Source: CAKSQF01 sp051868045
GTDB taxonomy: Bacteria > Bacillota > Clostridia > Oscillospirales > CAG-272
DNA: 64,000 nt
Direction: 5' to 3'
Assembly: GCA_051868045.1 (NCBI GenBank)
Contig: JBJDZN010000076.1
Span: 1 to 64,000 of the forward strand
Shown: positions 1 through 8,494 of the stretch, in pieces
Numbering within the stretch: position 1 is the stretch's first letter
Layout: each line of letters begins with the position of its first letter
The notes under the pieces: generated by a model
What the model saw: the letters and a program-made list of their open reading frames with translations, nothing else
Databases searched by the model: none
Told to the model about the DNA's origin: nothing
Position numbers and translations under genes: made by a program

Positions 1-21
1 GCTGAGAATTATAAAACCAAT

Positions 22-66
22 CGGCAGTGCCGACAGCAAAAAAAGCTGTTCGCACTGCCGTTTTTT
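22..66 (+). terminator. Intrinsic terminator of a gene left of the window
   Basis: A GC-rich inverted repeat (CGGCAGTGC paired with GCACTGCCG, extended by GACAGC/GCTGT) is followed directly by six T. It points rightward, so it would end a plus-strand gene lying outside the window. Bases 67-195 hold nothing else I can support apart from a C10-like tract near 96-105. Confidence 0.75.
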
Positions 67-195
67 GGCGGTTGAATCGGGGAAGGCTTGTTGCTCCCCC
101 CCCCGATTTTTTGACTCATCCCTCCGTTGAGAGAAATTCATTTTTATACCGCTTGACTTTTTTCGAGATTGGCACCGGTGTCCCTTTGCAAAACC

Positions 196-1743
196 TCATG
201 GAGAAGATTTCGCCCTATTGGAAAGAAGTCCCCGGATTTCCCCGACTTTTACGGTTCCCGTCAGAATCAGCAGACCGAGATAGAGCAGGGCGGCAACTCC
301 GATGTGCAAAAACAGGGTCACTCCGTTGTAGATCAGGATCATCGCCGATGCCGACAGCAGCAGACGGACAAGAGTTGTGGCTCCGATGATGCAGATCAGG
401 GGAAGAAGAATCTCCCGAAGGGCGAAGATGGGAAAGGGCATTACATGAAGAAGTCTGGCGATGGACAGGGAAGCGTTGATGATTTCGCAGACATACAGTT
501 CGATGATGAAGCCGTAAATCCCGATTCTGGGCAGGAGCAGGAAAACAATGACTACCGACAGAAGGGAGTCCACGATGTTTACCTGCATGGAGTAAAGTTG
601 TTCGTTCATCCCCTTCAGGATGCTGTCCACACAGGTGTCCAGATACATGATGGGAATCAGAGGGGCGATCAGACGGATGTATTCCCCTGCCTCGGAGCTG
701 TGGCAGATGATATTGCCCAGATCGGCACTGTAGCACAGGATAATGCCGGCAGTTCCCAGCCCGAAGATGCAGGCAAACCGAAAGACCTTTCCGGTGACCC
801 GTCTCGCCATGTCCAGTCTGTCGGATGCCCGAAGCTCGGAAATTTCGGGCACAATCAGTGAGCAGAAAGGATTCAAAAAGGCATAGGGGAAGAGAATCAC
901 CGGCAGTGCCATTCCCTGAACCGCACCGTAGACCGCCAGCGCACGGTCGGAGGACTCGCCATGCTTTCGCAGTCCCCATGGAATCAGCAGATGCTCGACG
1001 GTGGTCAGTGCCGAACGCAGATAGGAGGACAGGGCGACGGGAATTCCGATGGAGATCAGCTTTTTGGTAATGGGTCTGCGGTCCACACCCTTTCCTCTGG
1101 GATAGCGGCGACGGTCGCCAAGATAGAGAAAAAGGGAGAGCAGAAAGGAGACGATTTCGGCGATGACGCCGCCGGCAATGACCGAAAGACAGGCGATTTC
1201 CAGATTTTTCGGCAGGAGCAGTTCAAGGGCGAAGGCGGTCAGCCCGATTCGGGCGATCTGCCCGAAAATCTGGGAGGCGGACGATTTTCCCACCCGTCTG
1301 ACAGCGGTAAAATAGCCGGAAAGGGCGGAAGACAGTGCCACGAAGGGCAGGGAAACGGCAAGCAGACGCAGAGAGGAGATGGTCCGGGCATCGTTCAGCA
1401 GTCCTTTCCCGATGGGAGCGGCGAACAGAAACAGAATCCCGCCGGAGGCGCAACCGAAGGCAAGACTGTAAAGCACCGCCCGCTCCATGGCGGGACGAAT
1501 CTCCTTCGGATGCTCCCCGCCGATGGCTTCGGAGATCAGACGGGTGGCGGCAAGTCCCACGGCAGAGGTGGCAAAGGTCACGGCAAGGGAGTTGATGGAC
1601 ATGGTCAGGGTGAACAGCCCCAACCCCTCCGCTCCCAGTTTGTCGGTAAGATAGAGGTTGAAGCGCACCCCGATGGCACGCATAAGGAAGGAGGTTGCTG
1701 ACAGAATCAGGACTCCGGAGAGAAACCGCTTGAATTTGTTCAT
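196..1743 (-). CDS. spoVB: SpoVB-like polysaccharide flippase (MATE/MVF superfamily)
   Basis: This 515-residue polytopic membrane protein resembles the SpoVB/MurJ-like flippases, which move lipid-linked oligosaccharides across the membrane; in Bacilli and Clostridia SpoVB is needed for spore cortex formation. I see about 12-14 hydrophobic segments, an N-terminal FLSGVLILSATSFLMR start and the family-like G-EGLGLFTLTMS stretch near residue 40. Length is typical. The start has AAGGCGG about 8 nt upstream and lies downstream of rsgA and a SpoVM-like micropeptide, which supports a sporulation role. It could instead be a general O-antigen-type flippase, because the subfamilies are hard to separate by eye. 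Confidence 0.8.
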   Translation of the reverse strand: MNKFKRFLSGVLILSATSFLMRAIGVRFNLYLTDKLGAEGLGLFTLTMSINSLAVTFATSAVGLAATRLISEAIGGEHPKEIRPAMERAVLYSLAFGCASGGILFLFAAPIGKGLLNDARTISSLRLLAVSLPFVALSSALSGYFTAVRRVGKSSASQIFGQIARIGLTAFALELLLPKNLEIACLSVIAGGVIAEIVSFLLSLFLYLGDRRRYPRGKGVDRRPITKKLISIGIPVALSSYLRSALTTVEHLLIPWGLRKHGESSDRALAVYGAVQGMALPVILFPYAFLNPFCSLIVPEISELRASDRLDMARRVTGKVFRFACIFGLGTAGIILCYSADLGNIICHSSEAGEYIRLIAPLIPIMYLDTCVDSILKGMNEQLYSMQVNIVDSLLSVVIVFLLLPRIGIYGFIIELYVCEIINASLSIARLLHVMPFPIFALREILLPLICIIGATTLVRLLLSASAMILIYNGVTLFLHIGVAALLYLGLLILTGTVKVGEIRGLLSNRAKSSP

Positions 1744-1829
1744 GAAAAGGGCCGCCTTTTTTCAGGGATTGACATATTTTTATGCAGACGTTTGCGGGAA
1801 AAGAACCGGGTATCGAAGCCGTCGGTCAT
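1740..1829 (-). CDS. Possible 29-residue leader ORF coupled to spoVB
   Basis: A short frame begins with ATG two bases after a very strong AAAGGAGG ribosome site and ends in a TGA overlapping the spoVB ATG (ATGA arrangement). The peptide starts MTDGFDTRFFSRK and is basic, with no recognisable domain. The overlap would allow translational coupling to spoVB. It may only be a chance frame, because the SD-to-ATG spacing is unusually short. Confidence 0.3.
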   Translation of the reverse strand: MTDGFDTRFFSRKRLHKNMSIPEKRRPFS

Positions 1830-1860
1830 GACCTCCTTTGTTCTCTTTACGGCTCTGACC

Positions 1861-1900
1861 AAAAATTGTCCCGCTCACACGGTGAAACCGTGTGAGCGGG
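1861..1900 (-). terminator. Intrinsic terminator after rsgA and the SpoVM-like ORF
   Basis: A perfect 14-bp stem (CCCGCTCACACGGT with its complement) has a 3-nt loop. In minus-strand reading it is followed by ACAATTTTT. It starts 7 nt after the stop of the SpoVM-like ORF. No clear promoter lies between it and spoVB, so partial read-through may feed spoVB. Confidence 0.8.
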
Positions 1901-1907
1901 CGTTTGA

Positions 1908-1976
1908 TCAAATATGGAACAGCTTTTTCAAAATGGGACGAAGGATGCCTTTTACCCTTATGGTGACGATTTTCAC
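1908..1976 (-). CDS. spoVM: SpoVM-like 22-residue sporulation micropeptide (candidate)
   Basis: This GTG-started frame encodes a 22-residue basic amphipathic peptide beginning MKIVTIRVKG, with a central Pro and a Leu/Ile/Phe-rich face (KKLFH near the end). Bacillus SpoVM is a 26-residue amphipathic helix with a mid-helix Pro that marks the convex forespore membrane, and it lies downstream of rsgA (cpgA/yloQ) with rpe and thiN between. Here the frame follows rsgA on the same strand, is preceded by AGAAAGGA and is closed by a terminator 7 nt after the stop. Size, start pattern (MK-V-I), Pro and neighbourhood all fit. The sequence is divergent, lacking the KxPKFLGG core, so the call is an inference. 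Confidence 0.5.
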   Translation of the reverse strand: MKIVTIRVKGILRPILKKLFHI

Positions 1977-2070
1977 GGTTTTCTCAATCCTTTCTCTGCC
2001 GACGCCGACCGACGATGAAAAGTCGGTCTGATACCATTGTATGCAGGGAAAAGGGATGGGTTCAGAAAGT

Positions 2071-2976
2071 TCAGCGTTTTCGGTCCCAATCGTGCTTGTC
2101 CTTCAGGTCGGCATACAGTTCCAGATAGCAGTCGTGACGGGACTTTGCAATTTTGCCGGATCGGACGGCATCAAGGATTGCACAGCCTTCCTCTTTGGTG
2201 TGGGAGCATTTGGTATAGCGGCAATGTCCCAGATAGGGGGCAAATTCCGGGAAGGTGTCCGGCAGCTCCTCCTTGGTGAAAAAGTCGAACCGTTTGAAAT
2301 CCAGCATGGTAAAGCCGGGCGTGTCGGCAAGATAGCCGCCGACGAAAGGGTACAGCTCCACCTTTCGGGTGGTGTGGCGTCCCCGCTCGGTTTTTTCGCT
2401 GACTTTTCCGGTTTCCAACGACAGTTCCGGAAACAGCGCATTGAGCAGAGTGGACTTTCCCACGCCGGAGGCACCTGCGAAAGCGGAAATCTTTCCCCGA
2501 CCGTTTTCTTCAAGATCACGTCGGACCGCATCAACCCCAACGCCGGTGAGACTGTCGGTGACAAAGACAGGCAGGGTTGTTTTCTCATAGATTTCCGCCA
2601 GTTCTTCGGCAAAATCCCGTTTCAGCCCCGCCTTGGTAATGACGATTATCGGCTGAATGTCGTTGTGAACGGCGATGGCGGTCAACTTGTCCACCGTATG
2701 CAGATCGGGTTCCGGTGCGGTGGTGGGAACGGCGGCGTACAGCCGATCCAGATTGGCAAGAGGCGGGCGGATCAGCAGATTCTTTCGCTCATTGATGGAA
2801 AGGATGATATGATCTCCTTCGGGAGAGGTTCCTATCTCCACCAGATCCCCCACCTGTGGGGAATTGTCGTCGTGTCGGAAAATGCCCCTTGCCCGACAGG
2901 ACAGGACGCCCTCTCCCGTGTCTACAAAATACAGTCCGCCGACCCCTTTCAGAATCCGTCCGTGAAGTTTATCCAT
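2071..2976 (-). CDS. rsgA: Ribosome small-subunit GTPase RsgA
   Basis: RsgA is a circularly permuted GTPase that matures and checks the 30S subunit. The 301 residues show an N-terminal OB-like domain, then the permuted order of G motifs: ITKAG (G4 equivalent), P-loop GASGVGKST near residue 165 and DTPGF (G3). A C-terminal zinc finger follows, with the Cys/His set in HCRYTKCSHTKEEGC. Length is normal. AAAGGCG precedes the ATG, and a sigma-A promoter lies 40-60 nt upstream. It is the first gene of a minus-strand unit that continues into the SpoVM-like ORF. Confidence 0.95.
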   Translation of the reverse strand: MDKLHGRILKGVGGLYFVDTGEGVLSCRARGIFRHDDNSPQVGDLVEIGTSPEGDHIILSINERKNLLIRPPLANLDRLYAAVPTTAPEPDLHTVDKLTAIAVHNDIQPIIVITKAGLKRDFAEELAEIYEKTTLPVFVTDSLTGVGVDAVRRDLEENGRGKISAFAGASGVGKSTLLNALFPELSLETGKVSEKTERGRHTTRKVELYPFVGGYLADTPGFTMLDFKRFDFFTKEELPDTFPEFAPYLGHCRYTKCSHTKEEGCAILDAVRSGKIAKSRHDCYLELYADLKDKHDWDRKR

Positions 2977-3009
2977 GTGTTCGTCGCCTTTCGTTTTTAT
3001 CCTTTTCCT

Positions 3010-3038
3010 ATTATAAATGATTTTTCAAAAAATCTCAA
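3010..3038 (-). promoter_or_regulatory. Sigma-A promoter of rsgA
   Basis: In minus-strand reading, -35 TTGAGA, a 17-bp spacer and -10 TATAAT. It is divergent from the PHP gene promoter just to the right. Confidence 0.7.
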
Positions 3039-3056
3039 GGTTTTTTCCGAAAGTTC

Positions 3057-3085
3057 TTGAAAAACTTCAAAAAGTGTAGTACAAT
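3057..3085 (+). promoter_or_regulatory. Sigma-A promoter of the PHP-methyltransferase operon
   Basis: -35 TTGAAA, a 17-bp spacer ending GTGTAG, and -10 TACAAT, about 85 nt before the PHP start codon. Confidence 0.65.
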
Positions 3086-3169
3086 AAGCCTTGAAAAAAG
3101 AACCGATCGGAGCGGCTTCGGAAGAATGTCCGAAATGCTCCGGAGAGGGAAAGGCAAGGCAGGGAAAAG

Positions 3170-3826
3170 ATGAAAATTGACCTTCATGTTCATACTTCGG
3201 AGGTTTCCATGTGCGGCAGGCTGACCGCCGGGGAAACGGTGGAAAAATACAAAGCGGCAGGCTATGATGCCATTGCGCTGACCAATCACTACAATCGGGA
3301 AACCGCAGACCATTTTGCCCGTCACGGTATCTCCGATTTCAATGCCCACTACCGTCAGACCTACGAACTGGCAAGAAAAATCGGCGAGGAAGTGGGACTT
3401 CTGGTGCTTCCCGGATATGAGCTTCGCTTTGACGAAAATGTCAATGATTATCTGGTTTTCGGAATGCCGGATGACGTGTGCGACGACTATAAAGCCCTCT
3501 TTGCTTCTCATCCCCGGGAGTTCGGCGCACTGGCAAGGGAGCGGGGCTTTCTGTTCTATCAGGCGCACCCCTTCCGCAACCATATGCAGATCACTCCCCC
3601 GTCCTGCCTCTTCGGCATTGAGGTCAAGAACGGCAATCCCCGTCAAGAAAACCGCAACGATATTGCAGAGCAGTGGGCGGACAAGTTCGGACTCCATAAA
3701 ATTGCAGGCTCCGACTGCCATCAGAATCCCGACGTGGGGATCACCGGTATCGAAACTTCCCGTGATGTCCGTACCGTGGACGATTTGATTGCCGTCCTGC
3801 GGGAGGATGACTATACCATCCTATGA
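3170..3826 (+). CDS. PHP-domain metal-dependent phosphoesterase
   Basis: The 218-residue protein opens with the PHP metal-binding motif DLHVHTSEVSMCG and carries later metal ligands in ALTNHYN, YQAHPFRNH and AGSDCHQ. PHP proteins hydrolyse phosphoesters such as histidinol phosphate, nucleotides or RNA ends using a trinuclear metal site. It is a stand-alone short PHP of the YciV/YcdX-like kind; I cannot name the substrate. A GGGAAAAG ribosome site precedes the ATG. It overlaps the next gene by 4 nt (ATGA), so the two are translationally coupled. Confidence 0.85.
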   Translation: MKIDLHVHTSEVSMCGRLTAGETVEKYKAAGYDAIALTNHYNRETADHFARHGISDFNAHYRQTYELARKIGEEVGLLVLPGYELRFDENVNDYLVFGMPDDVCDDYKALFASHPREFGALARERGFLFYQAHPFRNHMQITPPSCLFGIEVKNGNPRQENRNDIAEQWADKFGLHKIAGSDCHQNPDVGITGIETSRDVRTVDDLIAVLREDDYTIL

Positions 3827-4998
3827 GCAGGACGCAAAATCCCCGTGAAAGGGTGGAAATGCTGATCCGGGAGCAGGGTCAGAAGCTGCGGAAGATCGTG
3901 TTCAGCAAGCCGACTGCCCCGGGCATTGAGAAAGCGACGGTTCGCCCGGTATCGGTGGGCGGGAAGACCGTTTTGCAGATTGAGACCCTAACCGCCGATC
4001 ATAAGGCGACTCACCAAAATCTGACGCCCATGGAGGCTCCCGAACGTCTTTCCAAGATGGCGACCGAGGACTATGGGCAGACCAATCTGATTTTTACATC
4101 GGGAGAGGTTCAGGTACGCCTATCGACAAAGGGGAAGATCACGGTGACGGGATCGGTGAAGGCGGATGCGCCCGATGCGGTGCCTCTCTCCCACAATCGG
4201 GAAAAGCAGTATCTGATTGACGCCGCCAAATACCCCGAATTCCTGTCGGCACTGGGGGTCTGCGATGAAAAGGGCATTGTTTTTGATAAAAAACGCTCCA
4301 AATACCGTCAGATCAACCGCTTCGTGGAGCTTCTGGACGATGTGTACGACAAACTCCCGTCAGAGGGACCCCTTACCGTCTGCGATCTTTGCTGCGGGAA
4401 GAGCTATCTGACCTTTGCCGTCTATTTTTACCTGACCAAGGTCCGGGGCAGGGAGGTTCAGCTTTACGGAGTGGACCTCAAGGCGGATGTCATCGGATAC
4501 TGCAAAAGCGTGGCAGAGAGACTGGGCTGCAGTGGAATGCACTTTCTCTGTCAGGACGTGCTGACCTTCGATCCCGGTGTGCCTGTGGATCTGGTAATCT
4601 CGCTCCACGCCTGCGATACCGCCACCGACGTGGTGCTGGCGTATGCCATCCGGAAGCGGGCAAAGCTGATTCTGTCTACGCCCTGCTGCCATCACGAGAC
4701 CTTTCATCAGCTGGGGCAGAATCCCCTGCATCCCCTGATGAAGCATTCCATTCTGAAGCAGAAATTCGCCGATGCCCTGACCGACTCCCTTCGTGCGCTT
4801 TATCTGGAGGCAGAAGGCTATCATACCGAGGCACTGGAGCTGATCGACCCGGAGGAGACCCCAAAAAACGTCATGATCCGGGCATATCGCACGGGCAAGA
4901 TCAATCTCTTCGCCAGACGGGAATATGAGGAAACCGTCAGAATGTTCGGACTGGATCCCGCTCTCCGTCGGCTGATGCAGGAACAGAGGGAAGATTGA
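3823..4998 (+). CDS. SAM-dependent methyltransferase (Methyltransf_32/GSTCD-like)
   Basis: The 391-residue protein has an N-terminal region of about 170 residues without a clear match, then a Rossmann methyltransferase. VCDLCCGKSYLTF near residue 190 is the SAM-binding motif I, and VISLHACDTATD near 265 and STPCCHHE near 290 are typical of the Methyltransf_32 group. This group is usually predicted to act on RNA or unknown substrates. The start overlaps the PHP stop codon. No terminator is obvious; a dispersed palindrome follows near 5030. Confidence 0.8.
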   Translation: MSRTQNPRERVEMLIREQGQKLRKIVFSKPTAPGIEKATVRPVSVGGKTVLQIETLTADHKATHQNLTPMEAPERLSKMATEDYGQTNLIFTSGEVQVRLSTKGKITVTGSVKADAPDAVPLSHNREKQYLIDAAKYPEFLSALGVCDEKGIVFDKKRSKYRQINRFVELLDDVYDKLPSEGPLTVCDLCCGKSYLTFAVYFYLTKVRGREVQLYGVDLKADVIGYCKSVAERLGCSGMHFLCQDVLTFDPGVPVDLVISLHACDTATDVVLAYAIRKRAKLILSTPCCHHETFHQLGQNPLHPLMKHSILKQKFADALTDSLRALYLEAEGYHTEALELIDPEETPKNVMIRAYRTGKINLFARREYEETVRMFGLDPALRRLMQEQRED

Positions 4999-5029
4999 CC
5001 CGGTTTATTTCATTGTGGATGATTGTCAA

Positions 5030-5075
5030 GGGGAGTTGAGGACCCCTTGACCGGGGTAGGGCAACGCCCAACCCA
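5030..5075. repeat. Dispersed palindromic element (copy A)
   Basis: TCAAGGGG and CCCCTTGA form a hairpin followed by a GGGGTAGGGCAACGCCC stretch. The same layout (hairpin with CCCC/GGGG arms, then GGGGCAACGCCCC) recurs near 57219, and related hairpins lie near 31573 and 31715. It may double as a terminator for the methyltransferase gene, although no T-run follows. Confidence 0.45.
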
Positions 5076-5101
5076 ATATAAAATCTAGAGAGGTAATGAA
5101 T

Positions 5102-6196
5102 ATGGACAAAATCAGAATCGGCATCATCGGATGCGGCGGCATTGCCAACGGAAAGCATATGCCCTCCCTGAAGAAGATCAACAAGGCGGAAATGGTTGCA
5201 TTCTGCGATCTTATCCCGGAGAGAGCCGAGAAGGCGAAGGCGGACTACGGTACGCCCGATGCCAAGGTTTACACCGATTATAAGAAGTTGCTGGAGGACA
5301 AGACCATTGATGTGGTTCACGTCTGCACGCCCAACCGCTCCCATAGCTTCATTACGGTGGATGCACTGGAGGCAGGAAAGGACGTTATGTGCGAAAAGCC
5401 CATGGCGATCAATTCGGCAGAGGCAAAGAAGATGATCGATGCCGCCAACCGCACGGGACGGCTCTTGACCATCGGCTATCAGAGCCGCCAGAGAAACGAT
5501 GCTCAGCTGATGAAGCAGGAATGCCTGGACGGAACCTTCGGCGAAATTTACTATGCCAAGGCAACCGCCATCCGCAGAAGAGCGGTTCCCACCTGGGGCG
5601 TATTCATGAACGAGTATGAGCAGGGCGGCGGTCCCCTGATCGACATCGGAACCCATGCCCTCGACCTGACCCTCTGGATGATGGACAACTATAAGCCCAA
5701 GATGTGTCTGGGTACTTCCTACCATAAGCTGGGCAATCTGCCGCCCGAACTTCAGGGCAACGCATGGGGCTCGTGGGACGAAAAGTCCATGACCGTTGAG
5801 GACAGTGCCTTCGGCTTTGTCGTTATGGAGAACGGCGCATCCATCGTGCTGGAGTCCTCCTGGGCACTGAACTATGCCGATCCCCGCGAGGCGATCACCA
5901 CCATCTGCGGAACGCTGGGCGGTGCCGATATGATGGACGGACTGCGTTTCAACGGTGTCCGTCACGGCAGACCTTTCATTACAAGACCGGATCTTTCTGC
6001 CGGCGGCGTTGCCTTCTATGACGGCGATGCCGGAGACGATCCCTCTACCCGTGAGGCAAGACAGTGGATTGATGCGGTTATCAGCCGCAAACAGCCCTGC
6101 GTTCTGCCCGAACAGGCGTACACCGTTACCCGCATTCTGGAGGGCATCTATGAGTCCGCCAGAACCGGAGAGGCGTTCCTGTTTGATAAGAAGTAA
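5102..6196 (+). CDS. Gfo/Idh/MocA-family oxidoreductase
   Basis: This 364-residue NAD(P)-dependent oxidoreductase has the N-terminal Rossmann motif GIIGCGGIANGKH, the signature Lys in MCEKPMA near residue 97 and the GGGPLIDIGTHALDL stretch near 180 with the catalytic His. The family oxidises or reduces sugars, inositols and sugar-derived acids; the substrate is not deducible. I chose the second ATG because AGAGAGG sits 8 nt before it but only 2 nt before the upstream ATG. The gene stands alone and ends in a hairpin terminator. Confidence 0.88.
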   Translation: MDKIRIGIIGCGGIANGKHMPSLKKINKAEMVAFCDLIPERAEKAKADYGTPDAKVYTDYKKLLEDKTIDVVHVCTPNRSHSFITVDALEAGKDVMCEKPMAINSAEAKKMIDAANRTGRLLTIGYQSRQRNDAQLMKQECLDGTFGEIYYAKATAIRRRAVPTWGVFMNEYEQGGGPLIDIGTHALDLTLWMMDNYKPKMCLGTSYHKLGNLPPELQGNAWGSWDEKSMTVEDSAFGFVVMENGASIVLESSWALNYADPREAITTICGTLGGADMMDGLRFNGVRHGRPFITRPDLSAGGVAFYDGDAGDDPSTREARQWIDAVISRKQPCVLPEQAYTVTRILEGIYESARTGEAFLFDKK

Positions 6197-6224
6197 AAAC
6201 GAGATTTCGGAAAATATCACCAAA

Positions 6225-6260
6225 AACCCAGCCTTGAGTGTCGCTCACGGCTGGGTTTCT
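6225..6260. terminator. Terminator between convergent genes
   Basis: AACCCAGCC pairs with GGCTGGGTT around a 15-nt loop. T-runs occur on both sides, so it can end both the oxidoreductase gene and the minus-strand sigma operon. Confidence 0.75.
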
Positions 6261-6276
6261 TCGGATTTCGGTTGGA

Positions 6277-7239
6277 TCAGGAAGCGGTTTCCCGATCGGT
6301 TACGGCTGCAAGCAAATCGGGAAATGCTTCACGGAAGGCATCGCCGGGGGCATAATAGGTTTCACCGCAGTAGGATATTTCAAGATAGTCCGTCTTTTCA
6401 CTGCGGGAATACCACCAGTAGATGGGGATCGGGTTCCGGGATTCCTTGGTGGTGTGAACCCAAAGCGAAAGAATCATGGTTCTGGAAAAATAGTCGTCCG
6501 AATAATCCAGATCAGGGTCCACCTCCACCTGCCCCAGCAGGGATTCCCATTCCTCATCGGAAAGAAGTTCCTGATCCTCATCCCGTAAGAGGTTTCGTTC
6601 AACTTGAACCATGTCGGACGGATTGTGAAGCGTTTGATTCAACTGCGTCCCGAGACTTTCATAGGTGGGGAGAAAGATCAATCGGAGTACGACCGGCAAA
6701 GCGATCAGTCCCAGCGCACTGTAACCGATGATTCGCTCCAGCTTCCGATTGTGAATCAATCGGCGGTAAACGCTTCTCATGGTCAGAATGCACCCCTGAA
6801 CCCCGATGATTACCGCAAGAGTGATGATTGCTCCGATTATTTGCGCCGGCAGCTTCCATGGGAGCATCAGTCCCAAGAGTCCTGCGGTATATATATAGCC
6901 CCACGAAAACCACTCCTGCCAAAGGGTTGCGGTCAGAGCATACAGAATCAGGTTGAATGGAATTTGTACGGCAAGCGATGCCAGCCAGTGCTGCTTCGAT
7001 TTGACCGTCAGCGACGTTACGGTGATGAGAAATATAGCCAGCAGTGCATAAAAGATGACATACCCGGTTCGGAAACTGTAGCAAAAATGGCTGTTACTCA
7101 GACTGCCCGGGAGTAAATAAAACAGGACAGCCTGATTGGATGCTATAGCGGCATAAATCAGCGTAAGCAGAAGGATGCGGAGCTTTTCGGTTATGGATTG
7201 ATGTTTGAACAATTGGAATGGATTGCATAATTTCGTCAT
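6277..7239 (-). CDS. Polytopic membrane protein, third gene of the sigma operon
   Basis: I do not recognise a family in this 320-residue protein. It has an N-terminal half with about five hydrophobic segments (residues ~18-205) and a C-terminal soluble half rich in Asp, Glu, Trp and Tyr (WESLLGQVEV, IYWWYSRSEK, ISYCGETYYAPG). The start is the internal ATG, which has GGAGG 7 nt upstream. It follows the sigma factor and the one-TM sensor-like gene on the same strand with short gaps, so it is probably co-transcribed and part of the same signalling or envelope function. Membrane topology is inferred only. Confidence 0.6.
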   Translation of the reverse strand: MTKLCNPFQLFKHQSITEKLRILLLTLIYAAIASNQAVLFYLLPGSLSNSHFCYSFRTGYVIFYALLAIFLITVTSLTVKSKQHWLASLAVQIPFNLILYALTATLWQEWFSWGYIYTAGLLGLMLPWKLPAQIIGAIITLAVIIGVQGCILTMRSVYRRLIHNRKLERIIGYSALGLIALPVVLRLIFLPTYESLGTQLNQTLHNPSDMVQVERNLLRDEDQELLSDEEWESLLGQVEVDPDLDYSDDYFSRTMILSLWVHTTKESRNPIPIYWWYSRSEKTDYLEISYCGETYYAPGDAFREAFPDLLAAVTDRETAS

Positions 7240-7288
7240 AATGATGCCTCCGTTCATGAATCAGAACCCCGGTTTGACACGCTCGGAT

Positions 7289-8494
7289 TCAGGACTCTTC
7301 TGCGTAGCCGTAGAGCGTGAATTCGGACAACTGCATGGTCTTGGGGCGTTCTTTTTCTTCTCTGACTATATCACCGTTCTCATCATAAATGTAGTCGCCG
7401 TCCGGCGTTAAAACAGGTACCATATATGTTCCATCGTACAGCGTCAGATCATCGAAGATAAGCAGGTAATACCGATACGCCTGTGTATTGTCAATTTCAT
7501 AGTAGGTTGTATAAAAATTCTCATCGGGTAGATCGGCGTCCTTGACCGAATGCAGGAGAGTCCAGCTACCGTCGGCGGGATCATTGCTGCTAAGCTCGTT
7601 GGTGCCGTAAAGGGACCACCCCAGAGGATTTCGTCCGGGCCAATCTTTATTATCAATCCCGGTAGTAACGCTGTATCGGGTCACAACGACCGCCTTCGTC
7701 ATCGACCATACGATGGGTTGATGGATGGCATCCGGAGCTTCACCAGCAAGTTTTGTTTCAGGGTCGCAGTCAAACAGCTTATCCGGTGTTTCTCCGGCTC
7801 CTCCGGGGATACCATCCCAAGTGTACCCGAACATTGATGAATAATCCTCCTCCACCTTGCAAAAGAAGGACGGCATGAGATTGACCGTTTCCAGAGTGGC
7901 GGCAGGTGTCGTGACCGGGGTCGTTGCAGACGTAGTGGCGGGAGTAGAGACGGGAGTGGTAGCAGGAGTGGTAACGGGCGGAGGTTCCGGAGTCGTTTCC
8001 GGCGTTGTTTGAGGCGGGAGCATGGGCGTCGTATCCGGTGTGGTGGCAGGTATAGTGGCAGGTGTGGTTTCCGGAACAGCGGGTGTTGTCGTGTCGGGAA
8101 CGGCAACCGAAGGTGCAAAGGTTGTCGGCTCTCCCGTTTCAGAGGTCGATGTCGGATTCTCTGTTGTGACCGGAACATCGGTCCGGGAGGTGTCTGGGGT
8201 GGAATCGGTATCGTCGGAGGTGCCACCTACCGCCCATCCGGCGGGATTGGATCCCGGTTCTATGATTGAATTCCGATTGGCGTTTGCGTTCCAAATCAGC
8301 AGAATCATGGAAAGAATCCCGATGAAATAGATGGCAAATGCCGCCGCCGTCAGGAAGGGACTCTTTCTCGGCGGAACAAGAACAACGGCCTCTCCGCTAT
8401 CGGCAGTTTCCGTAATGGTGGGCAAACGGAGTTTTCGGGTCGTTCTCCGGTAGTACCTTCTTAACTGCCGTTCAATGGACTTGCTGCTTCTCAT
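7289..8494 (-). CDS. One-TM surface protein with discoidin-like domain, putative anti-sigma/sensor
   Basis: This 401-residue protein has about 60 basic cytoplasmic residues, one TM segment (FLTAAAFAIYFIGILSMILL, near 48-67), a long Thr/Pro-rich linker (TTP, TTPAT repeats to about residue 200) and a C-terminal galactose-binding-like (F5/8C or discoidin-type) domain with WPGRNPLGWSLYG and YRYYLLIFDDL. The sigma gene upstream overlaps it by 23 nt, and GAAGG sits 9 nt before the ATG. Overlap with a sigma factor and the inside-TM-outside layout suggest an anti-sigma factor with an external carbohydrate-sensing domain, as RsgI proteins are for sigma-I. No canonical anti-sigma motif is visible, so that role is inference. 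Confidence 0.6.
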   Translation of the reverse strand: MRSSKSIERQLRRYYRRTTRKLRLPTITETADSGEAVVLVPPRKSPFLTAAAFAIYFIGILSMILLIWNANANRNSIIEPGSNPAGWAVGGTSDDTDSTPDTSRTDVPVTTENPTSTSETGEPTTFAPSVAVPDTTTPAVPETTPATIPATTPDTTPMLPPQTTPETTPEPPPVTTPATTPVSTPATTSATTPVTTPAATLETVNLMPSFFCKVEEDYSSMFGYTWDGIPGGAGETPDKLFDCDPETKLAGEAPDAIHQPIVWSMTKAVVVTRYSVTTGIDNKDWPGRNPLGWSLYGTNELSSNDPADGSWTLLHSVKDADLPDENFYTTYYEIDNTQAYRYYLLIFDDLTLYDGTYMVPVLTPDGDYIYDENGDIVREEKERPKTMQLSEFTLYGYAEES

